A DNA stretch of 64,000 bases, from assembly GCF_030271835.1 (NCBI RefSeq), contig NZ_CP127389.1, forward strand, positions 1,338,001 through 1,402,000, read 5' to 3'. Below the pieces are notes generated by a model. That model was not told where the DNA came from. It saw nothing but the letters and a program-made list of their open reading frames with translations, and did not search any database. The DNA comes from Proteus appendicitidis. GTDB lineage: Bacteria; Pseudomonadota; Gammaproteobacteria; Enterobacterales; Enterobacteriaceae. Numbering within the stretch: position 1 is the stretch's first letter; every line of letters starts with the position of its first letter. Position numbers and translations under genes: made by a program. Positions 45,408-54,756 of this stretch are shown here, piece by piece.

Positions 45408-47153
45408 ATGAATGATATAGATCTATCAACGTGGCAAACATTCCGCCGCCTATGGCCAATGATCCGACTTTTCAAAGCGGGTTTAATCACTGCTGCAATT
45501 GCACTAATTATCAATGCGGGTGTGGATGCATTTATGATTTCTTTATTAAAACCGCTTCTTGATGAAGGTTTTGGTAAAGCCAGCAATGACGTATTAAAAT
45601 GGATGCCATTTGCCGTTATTGGACTGATAGTTCTGCGTGGTATATCTAACTTTATTTCAAGTTACTGTCTTTCTTGGGTATCAGGAAAAGTAGTAATGAA
45701 TATGCGTCGCCGACTGTTTTCTCATATTATGGGTATGCCGGTGAGCTTTTTCGATCAGCAATCAACAGGGACTTTACTCTCTCGTATCACATATGATTCA
45801 GAACAAGTTGCCTCTTCATCATCAGGTGCATTAATTACTGTTGTCCGTGAAGGTGCTTATATTATCGGGCTATTCTGTTTGATGTTTTACTATAGCTGGC
45901 AATTATCTCTGATCCTCATCGTTATCGCGCCTATTGTTGCTGTTGTTATCCGTTTAGTATCGACTCGTTTTAGAACGATCAGTAAACGAATTCAAAATAG
46001 TATGGGGCAAGTGACCACTAGTGCAGAACAAATGCTAAAAGGGCATAAAGAAGTTCTGATTTTTAATGGTCAAGAAGTTGAAAATAAACGCTTTAATCAT
46101 GTGAGTAATCATATTCGCCGTCAAGGTATGCGTATGGTTGTTGCGTCATCAATTTCAGATCCTATTATTCAATTGATTGCTTCTTTCGCATTAGCATTTG
46201 TTCTGTATGCAGCAAGCTTCCCTGAAATTATGGATACATTAACAGCGGGTACAATAACGGTTGTTTTCTCCTCAATGGTTGCATTAATGCGCCCATTGAA
46301 ATCACTGACTAATGTGAATGCTCAATTTCAGCGTGGTATGGCTGCTTGTCAGACACTATTTGCTATCCTCGATATGGAGCAAGAAAAAGACACTGGTAAG
46401 CTTGAACTGAAAAAACCAACAGGTGATATTGAGTTTCGTAATGTCACTTTCCAATATGTCACAAAAGATACGCCAGCACTGAAAAACATGTCATTTACTA
46501 TTCCAGCAGGGAAAACTGTTGCATTAGTTGGACGTTCAGGTTCAGGTAAATCTACTATCGCTAACTTGATCACACGTTTTTATGACATTAATGAAGGTGA
46601 GATATTGATTAATGGTCATGATATTCGTGAATACACATTGAAATCTTTGCGTAACCAAGTCGCACTAGTTTCTCAAAATGTTCACCTTTTTAATGAAACT
46701 GTGGCAAACAATATCGTCTATGCCTGTGAAGAACAGTATACCCGTGAAGATATTGAAAAAGCGGCGAAAATGGCTCATGCGATGGATTTTATCCAAAAAA
46801 TGGATAAAGGCTTAGATACTGAAATTGGTGAAAATGGTGTGTTACTTTCAGGTGGACAACGTCAACGTATTGCAATTGCAAGAGCGTTACTGCGAGATTC
46901 ACCTATTCTTATTCTTGATGAGGCAACATCAGCACTAGATACAGAATCAGAGCGTGCTATCCAGTCAGCACTTGATGAACTACAGAAGAATAGAACTTCT
47001 TTAGTGATTGCTCACCGTTTATCAACTATTGAAAAAGCGGATGAAATATTAGTTATTGAAGACGGTGAAATTATTGAACGTGGCGCACACCTTGATTTGA
47101 TTGAGAAAAAAGGTATTTATGCTCAACTTCACAGGATGCAATTTGGCAAATGA
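45408..47153 (+). CDS. msbA: MsbA, lipid A-core flippase
   Basis: This is an ABC exporter homodimer of 581 residues (E. coli 582) that flips lipid A-core across the inner membrane. It has six membrane helices in the first 320 residues, Walker [10 protein letters not shown] near 375, signature LSGGQRQR near 480 and Walker [13 protein letters not shown] near 500. The ATG at 45408 ([12 protein letters not shown]) matches the family; an upstream TTG adds four residues. Its last bases overlap lpxK by four (ATGA), giving the conserved msbA-lpxK coupling. Confidence 0.97.
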   Translation: MNDIDLSTWQTFRRLWPMIRLFKAGLITAAIALIINAGVDAFMISLLKPLLDEGFGKASNDVLKWMPFAVIGLIVLRGISNFISSYCLSWVSGKVVMNMRRRLFSHIMGMPVSFFDQQSTGTLLSRITYDSEQVASSSSGALITVVREGAYIIGLFCLMFYYSWQLSLILIVIAPIVAVVIRLVSTRFRTISKRIQNSMGQVTTSAEQMLKGHKEVLIFNGQEVENKRFNHVSNHIRRQGMRMVVASSISDPIIQLIASFALAFVLYAASFPEIMDTLTAGTITVVFSSMVALMRPLKSLTNVNAQFQRGMAACQTLFAILDMEQEKDTGKLELKKPTGDIEFRNVTFQYVTKDTPALKNMSFTIPAGKTVALVGRSGSGKSTIANLITRFYDINEGEILINGHDIREYTLKSLRNQVALVSQNVHLFNETVANNIVYACEEQYTREDIEKAAKMAHAMDFIQKMDKGLDTEIGENGVLLSGGQRQRIAIARALLRDSPILILDEATSALDTESERAIQSALDELQKNRTSLVIAHRLSTIEKADEILVIEDGEIIERGAHLDLIEKKGIYAQLHRMQFGK

Positions 47154-48139
47154 TTGAACGGATTTGGTCTGGTAAATCTTGGTTTTATATCCTATTGCTT
47201 CCATTCTCATGGTTGTATGGCGCGATCACACTGTTAAGGCGCTTTGCATATCAAAAAGGGTGGTTAGCATCATGGAAAGCTCCCGTTCCTGTTGTGATTG
47301 TTGGCAATTTAACCGCAGGTGGAAATGGCAAAACACCTGTTGTGATATGGCTTGTTGAGCAATTAATACAGCAGGGATTTAAACCAGGTGTTGTGTCTCG
47401 TGGTTACGGCGGGAAATCAGACCATTATCCATTACTTTTGACATCCGAAACATTACCTTCCATGGCAGGTGATGAGCCTGTATTGATTCATCATCGAACA
47501 GGTGCTCCCGTTGCAGTTGCACCTAACCGACGAGATGCCGTGAAAGCATTATTAGCTCAATATGAGCTTGATGTGATCATCACTGATGATGGTTTACAGC
47601 ATTATGCATTACAGCGTAATTATGAAATTGTTGTTATTGATGGCCAACGTCGGTTTGGCAATGGCTGGTGGTTACCAGCAGGGCCTATGCGGGAGCGTGC
47701 AGGGCGCTTAAATTCAGTAGATGCAATTATCGTTAATGGTGGAGTAAGCCAAGGTGACGAAATAGGCATGGTGCTAGAGGGTGATATTGCTGTTAATCTT
47801 AAAACGGGTGAAAAGAAACCCGTTCAGCAAATTAAAAAGGCTGTTGCTATCGCTGGAATTGGTCATCCACCTCGATTTTTTAACTCTTTACATGAAAAAG
47901 GGATTGAGTTAATCACAACAAAAGCATTTAGTGATCATAGTGATTATAGCGCTCAAGAATTACAGGGCTTAACACCTTATTTAGAACCTCTTATTATGAC
48001 AGAAAAGGATGCCGTTAAATGCCAGCATTTTGCGCAAGATAATTGGTGGTATTTGCCCGTTAGCGCTAAATTAAATAGTCAATCTGTGCTAAAACAAGTC
48101 AGCAATTTAATTTACGGCTCGAAAAAAACTTGTATCTGA
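47150..48139 (+). CDS. lpxK: Tetraacyldisaccharide 4'-kinase
   Basis: This is a 329-residue inner-membrane-associated kinase (E. coli 328) that adds the 4'-phosphate of lipid A. After an N-terminal membrane helix (about residues 13-30) comes the P-loop [13 protein letters not shown] near 53 and the catalytic DDGLQHYAL block near 139. The start overlaps the msbA stop by four bases. Downstream, ycaQ of E. coli is missing; the cold-shock gene and ycaR follow instead. Confidence 0.97.
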   Translation: MIERIWSGKSWFYILLLPFSWLYGAITLLRRFAYQKGWLASWKAPVPVVIVGNLTAGGNGKTPVVIWLVEQLIQQGFKPGVVSRGYGGKSDHYPLLLTSETLPSMAGDEPVLIHHRTGAPVAVAPNRRDAVKALLAQYELDVIITDDGLQHYALQRNYEIVVIDGQRRFGNGWWLPAGPMRERAGRLNSVDAIIVNGGVSQGDEIGMVLEGDIAVNLKTGEKKPVQQIKKAVAIAGIGHPPRFFNSLHEKGIELITTKAFSDHSDYSAQELQGLTPYLEPLIMTEKDAVKCQHFAQDNWWYLPVSAKLNSQSVLKQVSNLIYGSKKTCI

Positions 48140-48410
48140 TCTGAAACAATGATATTTATAGTGGAAATCAGGATAGCGTTACATAAAAGATTACCTACCT
48201 ACAGTCGTATATCGCTTTTGTCGTAGTTCAATTTAACTCGCCAATACTCTATCTACTCAAAAGCCTTGTGTGGAGAGTTTGTGGATCTTGAATGTAGGGT
48301 TAATATTTTGTGCAGTGAATAGCGTCGGCTTGTACGCACAACGAATGATAAAAAATATTTTGACTGTTGACTAATTATCTCTATACCCGGTTATCTTTTT
48401 TATCAGTGCG

Positions 48411-48465
48411 CAATAAATATCAACATGTCATCTTTTTGTCATGTTGATACTGTAAATATTTATTG
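48411..48465. repeat. Large imperfect inverted repeat upstream of csp-like gene
   Basis: Outer arms CAATAAATAT (48411-48420) and ATATTTATTG (48456-48465) pair perfectly. Inner arms ATCAACATG (48419-48429 region) and CATGTTGAT (48440-48448) also pair, leaving a 7-base bulge on the right and a 10-12-base T-rich loop. It could be an RNA hairpin, an operator or a decayed element. Confidence 0.6.
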
Positions 48466-48603
48466 AGCTTTATGATGCTTATTAAGCTTAGCTATCACGA
48501 TTTTGAACATTTATATTGAATAATAAAATGCACTACTTAAATTAATGTGTTCAGAATTTAATTGGGGTTTTATATAAGAAGACTTAATAAAAAGTAGGAT
48601 GCA

Positions 48604-48631
48604 TTTGTATAGGAAAATAAAGCTATACAAA
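48604..48631 (+). promoter_or_regulatory. Hairpin just upstream of the csp-like ribosome binding site
   Basis: Perfect 9-bp arms 48604-48612 and 48623-48631 with a 10-base loop end six bases before the Shine-Dalgarno AAAGGAG (48637-48643). The position suggests a translational control element of the kind seen in cold-shock leaders; this is inference. Confidence 0.55.
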
Positions 48632-48653
48632 GAACAAAAGGAGTTTATCTATC

Positions 48654-48869
48654 ATGACATTACAATTAAGAATGGGTCGCGTAAAATGGTTTGACAATAA
48701 CAAAGGTTATGGTCTTATTGTTGCAAGAGATATTGAACAAGAAGTTTATGTCAATAAAAAAGCGATTGCCAATACAAAAAATAAAGCATTAACAGAAGGT
48801 CAAGACGTTGAGTTTTCTGTTATCAGAACAGCAGCAGGTTTAGAAGCGGCTGATGTTATCGGATTTTAA
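48654..48869 (+). CDS. Atypical cold-shock-domain protein
   Basis: This 71-residue protein has a cold-shock OB fold recognisable from MGRVKWFDNNKGYGLIV (about residues 7-23) and the C-terminal EGQDVEFSVIRTAAGLEAADVIGF. The nucleic-acid-binding motifs are degraded: RNP1, normally KGFGFI, reads KGYGLI. RNP2, normally VFVHFS or IFAHYS, reads VYVNKKAI and lacks the aromatic-His pair. It therefore probably binds RNA or DNA weakly or differently. It is preceded by a long leader with two palindromes and a strong AAAGGAG, and is followed after about 235 bases by a terminator. It is not at this place in E. coli and is distinct from cspD in the same window. Confidence 0.85.
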   Translation: MTLQLRMGRVKWFDNNKGYGLIVARDIEQEVYVNKKAIANTKNKALTEGQDVEFSVIRTAAGLEAADVIGF

Positions 48870-49284
48870 ATAAGGTTCCTCCTTGTTAAAAATGTAGATA
48901 AAACGATAGTTTAACATTGAGATTAAATTATCGTTTATGCCTATTTTTAGGTAGGTAAGCAGAAATAGTTTACCACCAAGCTGAATAAGTAATATAAAAG
49001 AGTCATTTCGTTAATTAGAATGCAATAAAGATAATAAAAAGGTTAAATTATTATCAATAAAAGCCGAATGTAATTCTTTATTAATGATGTTGTAGACTCA
49101 ACGATAAAAAGCCACATTAATGTGGCTTTTTTGTTGCTTATAGTAAAAGAGAAAATAATAAATTTATTAATAACTAAAATAATTTTCGAATTATCACTAA
49201 ACCAGAGGTTTTGAGTATTAACGCTGATCCTTCCTTATGATATCCTTTTACCATATAAAATGATTAACCCTTGAGAGGGAAAAA
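48870..49284. other. Gap between csp-like gene and ycaR
   Basis: This 415-base gap is AT-rich and contains a terminator at 49106-49133, about 235 bases beyond the csp stop, so the csp message has a long 3' tail or a separate small transcript ends there. The ycaR-kdsB promoter presumably lies after 49140. No gene is seen. Confidence 0.6.
49106..49133. terminator. Strong bidirectional terminator before ycaR
   Basis: Perfect 11-bp arms 49106-49116 and 49121-49131 around a TTAA loop, flanked by A-run and T-run. Confidence 0.92.
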
Positions 49285-49464
49285 ATGGATCACCGCTTAC
49301 TTGAAATTATTGCTTGCCCAGTTTGCCACGGCAAACTTATCTTTGATAAAGAAAATTCAGAGCTTATCTGCAAAATTGATCATTTAGCTTATCCTGTTCG
49401 TGACAACATCCCCGTTCTTCTGGAGAATGAAGCAAGAGAATTATCACTAGAAGAGGAAAAATAA
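49285..49464 (+). CDS. ycaR: YcaR, Trm112-family small protein
   Basis: This 59-residue protein starts [20 protein letters not shown] and continues to [17 protein letters not shown], the classic UPF0434/Trm112 pattern. CPVC is the first half of the zinc-binding site; a Cys near residue 29 (ELICK) is kept, while other zinc ligands are absent, as in E. coli YcaR. Trm112 proteins act as activating platforms for methyltransferases in eukaryotes; the bacterial role is unclear. AGAGGG precedes the ATG. It stops five bases before kdsB, so the two are cotranscribed. Confidence 0.95.
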   Translation: MDHRLLEIIACPVCHGKLIFDKENSELICKIDHLAYPVRDNIPVLLENEARELSLEEEK

Positions 49465-49468
49465 CTTC

Positions 49469-50230
49469 ATGTTTACAGTCATTATCCCTGGTCGATATGC
49501 ATCGACCCGTTTACCGGGTAAGCCCCTTGCGGATATTCATGGCAAACCTATGATTGTTCGTGTGATGGAACAGGCTATGCGCTCTGGTGCAAACCGCGTC
49601 ATTGTTGCAACCGATAACTTAGAGGTTGTTGCAGCAGTTGAAAAAGCGGGCGGGGAAGCGTGTATGACTCGCGAAGATCACCATTCAGGTACAGAACGTT
49701 TAGCAGAAGTGATTGAAAAATATCAATTTGCAGATGATGAAATAATCGTTAACGTACAAGGTGATGAGCCTCTTATTCCACCCGCCATTATTGCCCAAGT
49801 AGCCGAAAATTTGGCAAATTGTGGTACAGGAATGGCAACATTAGCAGTGCCTATTGTTGACTCAAAAGAAGCTTTTAACCCTAACGCAGTGAAAGTTGTG
49901 ATGGATGCAAAAGGTTTCGCACTTTATTTTTCTCGTGCAACCATTCCTTGGGAAAGAGACCGTTTTAATTTATCGCATGATGAAATTGGTGAGCATTATC
50001 TACGCCATATTGGTATTTATGCTTATCGTGCAGGCTTTATTCGTCGATATATTACTTGGGAACCAAGCCCATTAGAATCTATTGAAATGTTAGAGCAACT
50101 GCGTGTGCTGTGGTATGGTGAAAAAATTCATGTTGCAAAAGCATTAGAAGTTCCTGGTGTGGGTGTAGATACACAAGATGATCTTGTTGCAGCAAGAGCC
50201 GCATATCGAGCGCTTAACCAAGAATTTTAG
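49469..50230 (+). CDS. kdsB: 3-deoxy-manno-octulosonate cytidylyltransferase (CMP-KDO synthetase)
   Basis: This 253-residue enzyme (E. coli 248) activates KDO with CTP for lipopolysaccharide core assembly. The N-terminal nucleotide motif is [19 protein letters not shown] (about residues 5-23). [11 protein letters not shown] near 95 binds metal and CTP, and [12 protein letters not shown] near 181 is typical. It is coupled to ycaR and ends at a strong terminator, after which synteny with E. coli breaks (cupin-mqo insertion). Confidence 0.98.
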   Translation: MFTVIIPGRYASTRLPGKPLADIHGKPMIVRVMEQAMRSGANRVIVATDNLEVVAAVEKAGGEACMTREDHHSGTERLAEVIEKYQFADDEIIVNVQGDEPLIPPAIIAQVAENLANCGTGMATLAVPIVDSKEAFNPNAVKVVMDAKGFALYFSRATIPWERDRFNLSHDEIGEHYLRHIGIYAYRAGFIRRYITWEPSPLESIEMLEQLRVLWYGEKIHVAKALEVPGVGVDTQDDLVAARAAYRALNQEF

Positions 50231-50689
50231 TCTTTGAGCGACAACAAATAATATCAACGGCACTTAATTTCATTTAAGTGCCGTTTTTATTTTCTTCTTT
50301 AAGATGATTTAACTACTTAATATTATTGAGTTAATTATTGTTAAAATATTGATTATTCTCGTTTTAACAAAAAGAATTTTTTATCAGATCTGTAAAATCT
50401 TAATTTGTGCAATGGGTTAAAAAGGTTGAACAGAAAAATTAATATATTCAAGAATAACGGAAAAATATCACAAATTTTCGGTATGTTTATTGGAAGTAAC
50501 ATTATATTTGTTCTGCCCATGCTATTGAATACTTAATCTAATAACGACTCATATTATTTGATTACTGCTATATTTTTTAATAATAAAAACACTTAATTGT
50601 GCTGTTGATTATAGGGAATAATAATAAATATTAACTATAATAAATAATTATAGAAGCTTAGGTATCAATTATTAAAGGAGTTTGAAGAG
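50231..50689. other. kdsB-cupin intergenic region, no gene seen
   Basis: A 459-base, very AT-rich gap after the kdsB terminator contains the promoter region of the cupin-mqo pair. An AAAGGAG ribosome binding site lies shortly before the cupin ATG. I see no confident operator. Confidence 0.6.
50256..50290 (+). terminator. Strong terminator after kdsB
   Basis: Perfect 12-bp arms 50256-50267 and 50274-50285 with a 6-base loop and a following T-run. Confidence 0.93.
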
Positions 50690-51085
50690 ATGATCCGTTG
50701 TATTCGTTTATGGACTGGAGAAGATGGTAATTCATTATTTGAAGAAGGAGTTATCGAATTTAAAGATAGTTCACAGGGTGATAGGGAAAGTTTGCCTATT
50801 CCCGTTTCAGAATTATCTTTTAGAGAAACAACCTCTGGTGGTTCTTATGACTGGCATCAAGATCCCGTTCCTCGCTATGTTATTACATTATCTGGCACAT
50901 TAGAATTTGAAACAAAAGATGGTTCAACCTTCATTATTAAACCGGGTGATGTGTTATTAGCACAAGATAACAGTGGTACTGGTCATAAATGGCGTCTTTT
51001 AGATAATGAACCTTGGCGTCGTGCTTATGTTGTTTATAAGGAAGATGCAGGATTATGTTTTAAACCTAATAAAACAACCAATTAA
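50690..51085 (+). CDS. Small cupin-fold protein next to mqo
   Basis: This 131-residue protein is a single cupin barrel. The first cupin motif is represented by YDWHQDPVPRYVITLSGTLEF (about residues 53-73) and the second by FIIKPGDVLLAQDNSGTGHKW (about 84-104). Only one His of motif 1 (WHQD) and the His of motif 2 (GTGHKW) remain, and the usual Glu is missing. Metal binding is therefore uncertain and it may be a ligand-binding or non-enzymatic cupin. It is cotranscribed with mqo (11-base gap), which suggests a role in malate or quinone-linked metabolism. No function is established. Confidence 0.85.
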   Translation: MIRCIRLWTGEDGNSLFEEGVIEFKDSSQGDRESLPIPVSELSFRETTSGGSYDWHQDPVPRYVITLSGTLEFETKDGSTFIIKPGDVLLAQDNSGTGHKWRLLDNEPWRRAYVVYKEDAGLCFKPNKTTN

Positions 51086-51096
51086 TCGAGATCATT

Positions 51097-52593
51097 ATGA
51101 GTAAACCTATCAGTGAGCAGGTCGATGTTGCATTAATTGGCGCTGGTATCATGAGTGCAACGCTCGGTACATTACTTAAAGAGCTTGAGCCAAGTTTAAA
51201 AGTCGCTATGTTCGAAAGGCTAAATGATTGTGGCCAAGAGAGCTCTAATTCATGGAATAATGCAGGAACAGGTCATGCGGCTAACTGTGAGCTAAATTAT
51301 ACGCCATCTAATCCTGATGGAACGGTTAATATTAGCAAAGCATTAGAGGTCAATACAGAATTCGATTTATCTCGTCAATTATGGTCTTATTTAGTCACAA
51401 AAGGCAAAATTGCTGATCCTCGAGACTTTATTCATGCTTGCCCACATATGAGTTTTGTTTGGGGTGCCGATAACGTTAAATTTCTTCATCAACGTTATCG
51501 CCAAATGTCTGCTAATCACTGTTATGAAAATATGGAATACAGTGAAGATAAAAAACAAATTGAAGATTGGGCTCCATTAATAATGGAAGGACGAGAACCT
51601 AATCAACAAATTGCAGTGACTCGCGTTGCGACAGGTACTGATGTAGATTATGGTGCATTAACTCATCTATTAGTTAAGCAACTTTCCCAACAAGATAATT
51701 TTGAGCTGCATTATAAACATGATGTTATTGATGTAAAACGAAATAATTCCGGTGGTTGGGATCTCGAAATCAGAGATCTTACTACTCATAATAAATTTAT
51801 TATTTCAGCTAAATATGTATTCGTTGGTGCAGGTGGACGCGCTATCGATTTATTACAAAAATCAGGTATTCCAGAAGGTAAAGGTTACGGTGGATTCCCG
51901 GTTAGTGGTATTTGGTTACGCTGTGATGAAGATAAGATAAGTACTCGTCACCACGCTAAAGTTTATGGGAAAGCTGATGTAGGCTCACCACCGATGTCTG
52001 TTCCACATCTTGATACTCGTATTATTGCGGGTAAACGTTCTCTACTCTTCGGTCCTTATGCTGGGTTTTCAAGTAAGTTTCTAAAACACGGATCTTATTT
52101 AGATTTATTTGAGTCAATTCGACCAAATAATATTGAGCCGATGCTTGATGTAGCAAAAGATAACTGGTCATTGACTGAATATTTAATTGGTCAAGTATTA
52201 CAAACTTCTGCACATCAATTTGAAATGCTTAAACAATTCTATCCTCAGGCGCAACATGAAGATTGGCAGGAAGCTGTCGCTGGACAACGTGTTCAGATTA
52301 TCAAACCAGAAGCTAAGTATCATGGTGTCTTAGAATTTGGTACTGAGATAATTAGCAGTGAAGATAAATCATTGTCGGTGTTATTGGGGGCGTCACCAGG
52401 GGCTTCTACGGCGGCATTTATTGCTATCAATATCATTGAATCTTGCTTTAAAGATCAGCTAGAAAGCGACGGCTGGGAAGAACGTCTTAAAACGATTATT
52501 CCAAGTTATGGTATTGATCTCAAAATAGATGCAGATGCTTGCCGTGATATTCGGGCATCAACGGCTAAAATATTAAAATTAGATACACCTTAG
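51097..52593 (+). CDS. mqo: Malate:quinone oxidoreductase
   Basis: This 498-residue FAD-dependent peripheral membrane enzyme oxidises malate to oxaloacetate and passes electrons to the quinone pool. The dinucleotide fold starts VDVALIGAGIMSATLGTLL (about residues 9-27). NSWNNAGTGHAANCELNYTP near 51-70 and GVLEFGTEIIS near 408 are Mqo signatures. It lies directly downstream of the cupin gene with its own ribosome binding site (GAGATC). In E. coli mqo is elsewhere and without a cupin partner. A palindrome that may be a terminator follows. Confidence 0.96.
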   Translation: MSKPISEQVDVALIGAGIMSATLGTLLKELEPSLKVAMFERLNDCGQESSNSWNNAGTGHAANCELNYTPSNPDGTVNISKALEVNTEFDLSRQLWSYLVTKGKIADPRDFIHACPHMSFVWGADNVKFLHQRYRQMSANHCYENMEYSEDKKQIEDWAPLIMEGREPNQQIAVTRVATGTDVDYGALTHLLVKQLSQQDNFELHYKHDVIDVKRNNSGGWDLEIRDLTTHNKFIISAKYVFVGAGGRAIDLLQKSGIPEGKGYGGFPVSGIWLRCDEDKISTRHHAKVYGKADVGSPPMSVPHLDTRIIAGKRSLLFGPYAGFSSKFLKHGSYLDLFESIRPNNIEPMLDVAKDNWSLTEYLIGQVLQTSAHQFEMLKQFYPQAQHEDWQEAVAGQRVQIIKPEAKYHGVLEFGTEIISSEDKSLSVLLGASPGASTAAFIAINIIESCFKDQLESDGWEERLKTIIPSYGIDLKIDADACRDIRASTAKILKLDTP

Positions 52594-52660
52594 TTATCGT
52601 GCCTATAAAAATTAATCACATTTAGTTTAAAATCAAGAGAATATTTAGCCATAGAAAAGT

Positions 52661-52698
52661 ACCCCAAAGTTGGTGTCCAACTTTTGGGGTGCAGTTCA
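52661..52698. repeat. Strong palindrome after mqo resembling IS3-family ends
   Basis: Arms 52661-52673 and 52677-52690 pair almost perfectly (one extra T) around a TGT loop. No T-run follows on the plus strand; a short one follows on the minus strand. The right arm plus flank (52674-52698, ending TGCAGTTCA) looks like an IS3-type terminal inverted repeat ending in CA. It may serve as terminator for mqo and elyC. Confidence 0.6.
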
Positions 52699-52764
52699 AG
52701 CGTTTCTTTGTCTGCTTAAAACTCGTTTAATTTGAATAAAAATTGACCATTAAAGGTTGGCGCG

Positions 52765-53598
52765 CTAGTCATCTGCATTTACTTTATCTGATAGTGAATG
52801 ATTATTCTCTGGGTTTTCTATAGGTTGTCCAGCCGGCTTTATTGATTGCCACATCGATCCTAAAAACTCATACCATGCACGTTCACTGTGTTGAAAATAA
52901 GTGGCAGAGGGAAAATATTTCTCCCACGGATGTAATGGTGAAGTGATAGCTAATTGGTTAGCTGGGGCAACGATAGGGTGCATGCCTCGTGCTAAAAAGA
53001 AACGTTCAGCGCGCGCTAAATGGTTGGCAGACGTTACAAGTAAAAAGGGTTTCTTACCAATTAATTTATCAACTTCATAGGCTTCTTCTTCAGTATCTTT
53101 CGGTATTGATAATGCGATAGTTTTCTCTGCCGGGACACCTAAAGATTGTGCCACCTGAGCTGCTACCTCTGCACTACTTATCGGATTAACACCTGCGCCA
53201 CCTGTAAAAATCAGTGTCGAATTAGGATTGCGATAATAAAGTCTTACACCTTCAGCAACGCGAAACAGACTATTGTTAATAAGGTTAGAACTTGGCGCCC
53301 ATTCTGGGTTATAAGTAAATCCACCGCCTAAAACAACAATGTAGTTCACATCTTGTTGCGAATTTTCTCGTAATTCATAACGAGCTTGATACTCTTTTTC
53401 ACTTGGCATTAATAGTGTATCGGCAACAGGTTGTATGCCTAGAATGGTTAACAGAACAAGCACAACAGTGAGTAGGCCTTTCCCCGTTTTCTGCCAACGT
53501 GTAAACCAAAGTAGTGCTAATGCAAAAAAGGCGATTAATAAGAGCAAAGGCAAGGGCATCAGAAAGCCTGCAACATATTTTTTGAGCAAAAATAGCAT
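52765..53598 (-). CDS. elyC: ElyC, envelope biogenesis factor (DUF218)
   Basis: This 277-residue inner-membrane protein (E. coli ElyC, formerly YcbC, 259) is needed for peptidoglycan synthesis at low temperature and is linked to undecaprenyl-phosphate metabolism. Two membrane helices fall within about residues 8-60. The DUF218 domain begins VNYIVVLGGGFTYNPEWAPSSNLINNSLFR near 84 and continues LIFTGGAGVN and LLVTSANHLARAERFF. The C-terminal tail is polar. It is divergent from cmoM and convergent with mqo; ycbJ of E. coli is absent. Confidence 0.94.
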   Translation of the reverse strand: MLFLLKKYVAGFLMPLPLLLLIAFFALALLWFTRWQKTGKGLLTVVLVLLTILGIQPVADTLLMPSEKEYQARYELRENSQQDVNYIVVLGGGFTYNPEWAPSSNLINNSLFRVAEGVRLYYRNPNSTLIFTGGAGVNPISSAEVAAQVAQSLGVPAEKTIALSIPKDTEEEAYEVDKLIGKKPFLLVTSANHLARAERFFLARGMHPIVAPANQLAITSPLHPWEKYFPSATYFQHSERAWYEFLGSMWQSIKPAGQPIENPENNHSLSDKVNADD

Positions 53599-53973
53599 AA
53601 ATCATCCTAGATTGAGTGAAATACATGCAATTGATAGCGAAAGCTTAGTGAAAACTAGGGGAATTCCAAGACGTTGTGTCAAAATAGCTAACACAACAAC
53701 GTTTCACTAAATTTTTATCAATAGAAATAAAGAACCGTTTAATTATTTATAAAACGATAAACGTTTGACCGTTAATTTTTTCATTAAGAAGCGTTATATT
53801 TATACTGCGCTTTGCGAATAGTCTGATTCATGACTTATTTCTTTAGAGAAAACAGTCAGTATCATAGAACACTGGTAAAATTACCGTCTTTATTTATGTA
53901 CAGTGTCTCATATTTTTGAATTTATCAGAACGCAAAGAGCGCAAGTAGTAAGTTGTTATCATGAGGCGTTTTA
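53599..53973. other. elyC-cmoM divergent region, no gene seen
   Basis: This 375-base AT-rich gap must contain two divergent promoters (elyC to the left, the cmoM-mukFEB operon to the right). A GAGG ribosome binding site lies before cmoM. No other feature is recognised. Confidence 0.6.
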
Positions 53974-54747
53974 ATGTCAGATCGTAATTTTGACGATATT
54001 GCAGATAAATTCTCCCGCAATATCTATGGCACAACAAAGGGTAAAATACGTCAAGCGGTGATTTGGGAAGATTTACAACAATTATTGACCCTTTTACCTA
54101 ACCGGAGTTTGCGTATTTTAGATGCAGGTGGCGGAGAAGGTTATTTCTCTCGCCAGCTTGCTAAATTAGGACACCAAATTATCTTATGTGATTTATCACA
54201 AGAGATGCTTAATCGCGCACAAGAGGCTGCGATTGAAGAGGGTGTTATCGAGAACATGACGTTTATTTGTTGTGCAGCTCAAGAGATTAAAGAGCATATA
54301 GATGAAGGGGTTGACTTAATTCTATTTCATGCAGTATTGGAATGGATCACGGATCAGAAAGACGCCGTAAATGTTCTTACCGATATGTTGCTACCTAATG
54401 GTATCTTATCGCTGATGTTTTACAATGCGAATGGTATTGTCATGAGAAATGCGATTTTAGGAAATTTTCATCTGGCAAATCCTGAGATCCCACGTAGAAG
54501 AAAAAAATCGCTATCACCTCAAAACCCATTGCAACCAGAAGATGTTTATCAATGGTTAGGTGAGTTTTCGATGACTATATTAGGAAAAACGGGTGTCCGT
54601 GTTTTCCATGATTATTTGCAAAGTCGCCAGTTACAAAATAAAGATTTTCCATCGTTGCTTGCATTAGAGCAACGATATTGTCGGCAAGAGCCCTATATCA
54701 GTCTGGGGCGTTACATTCATGTCATGGCACAAAAGCGTGTAAATTAA
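53974..54747 (+). CDS. cmoM: CmoM, tRNA 5-carboxymethoxyuridine methyltransferase
   Basis: This 257-residue class I SAM methyltransferase (E. coli CmoM/SmtA 261) makes the methyl ester mcmo5U at tRNA wobble position 34. Motif I is RILDAGGGEGYFSRQLA near residue 46, motif II ILCDLSQEML near 70, and FHAVLEWITD near 112 is characteristic. GAGG precedes the ATG. It is the first gene of the muk operon, nine bases before mukF, as in E. coli. Confidence 0.95.
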   Translation: MSDRNFDDIADKFSRNIYGTTKGKIRQAVIWEDLQQLLTLLPNRSLRILDAGGGEGYFSRQLAKLGHQIILCDLSQEMLNRAQEAAIEEGVIENMTFICCAAQEIKEHIDEGVDLILFHAVLEWITDQKDAVNVLTDMLLPNGILSLMFYNANGIVMRNAILGNFHLANPEIPRRRKKSLSPQNPLQPEDVYQWLGEFSMTILGKTGVRVFHDYLQSRQLQNKDFPSLLALEQRYCRQEPYISLGRYIHVMAQKRVN

Positions 54748-54756
54748 GGATGTACT

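Larger units (their letters stand above)
48140..48653. other. lpxK-csp gap with extended palindromes, no gene seen
   Basis: This 514-base gap holds a large imperfect palindrome at 48411-48465 and the leader of the downstream cold-shock-domain gene. No clear terminator follows lpxK. The place corresponds to ycaQ in E. coli, but I see no recognisable ycaQ remnant. Confidence 0.6.
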
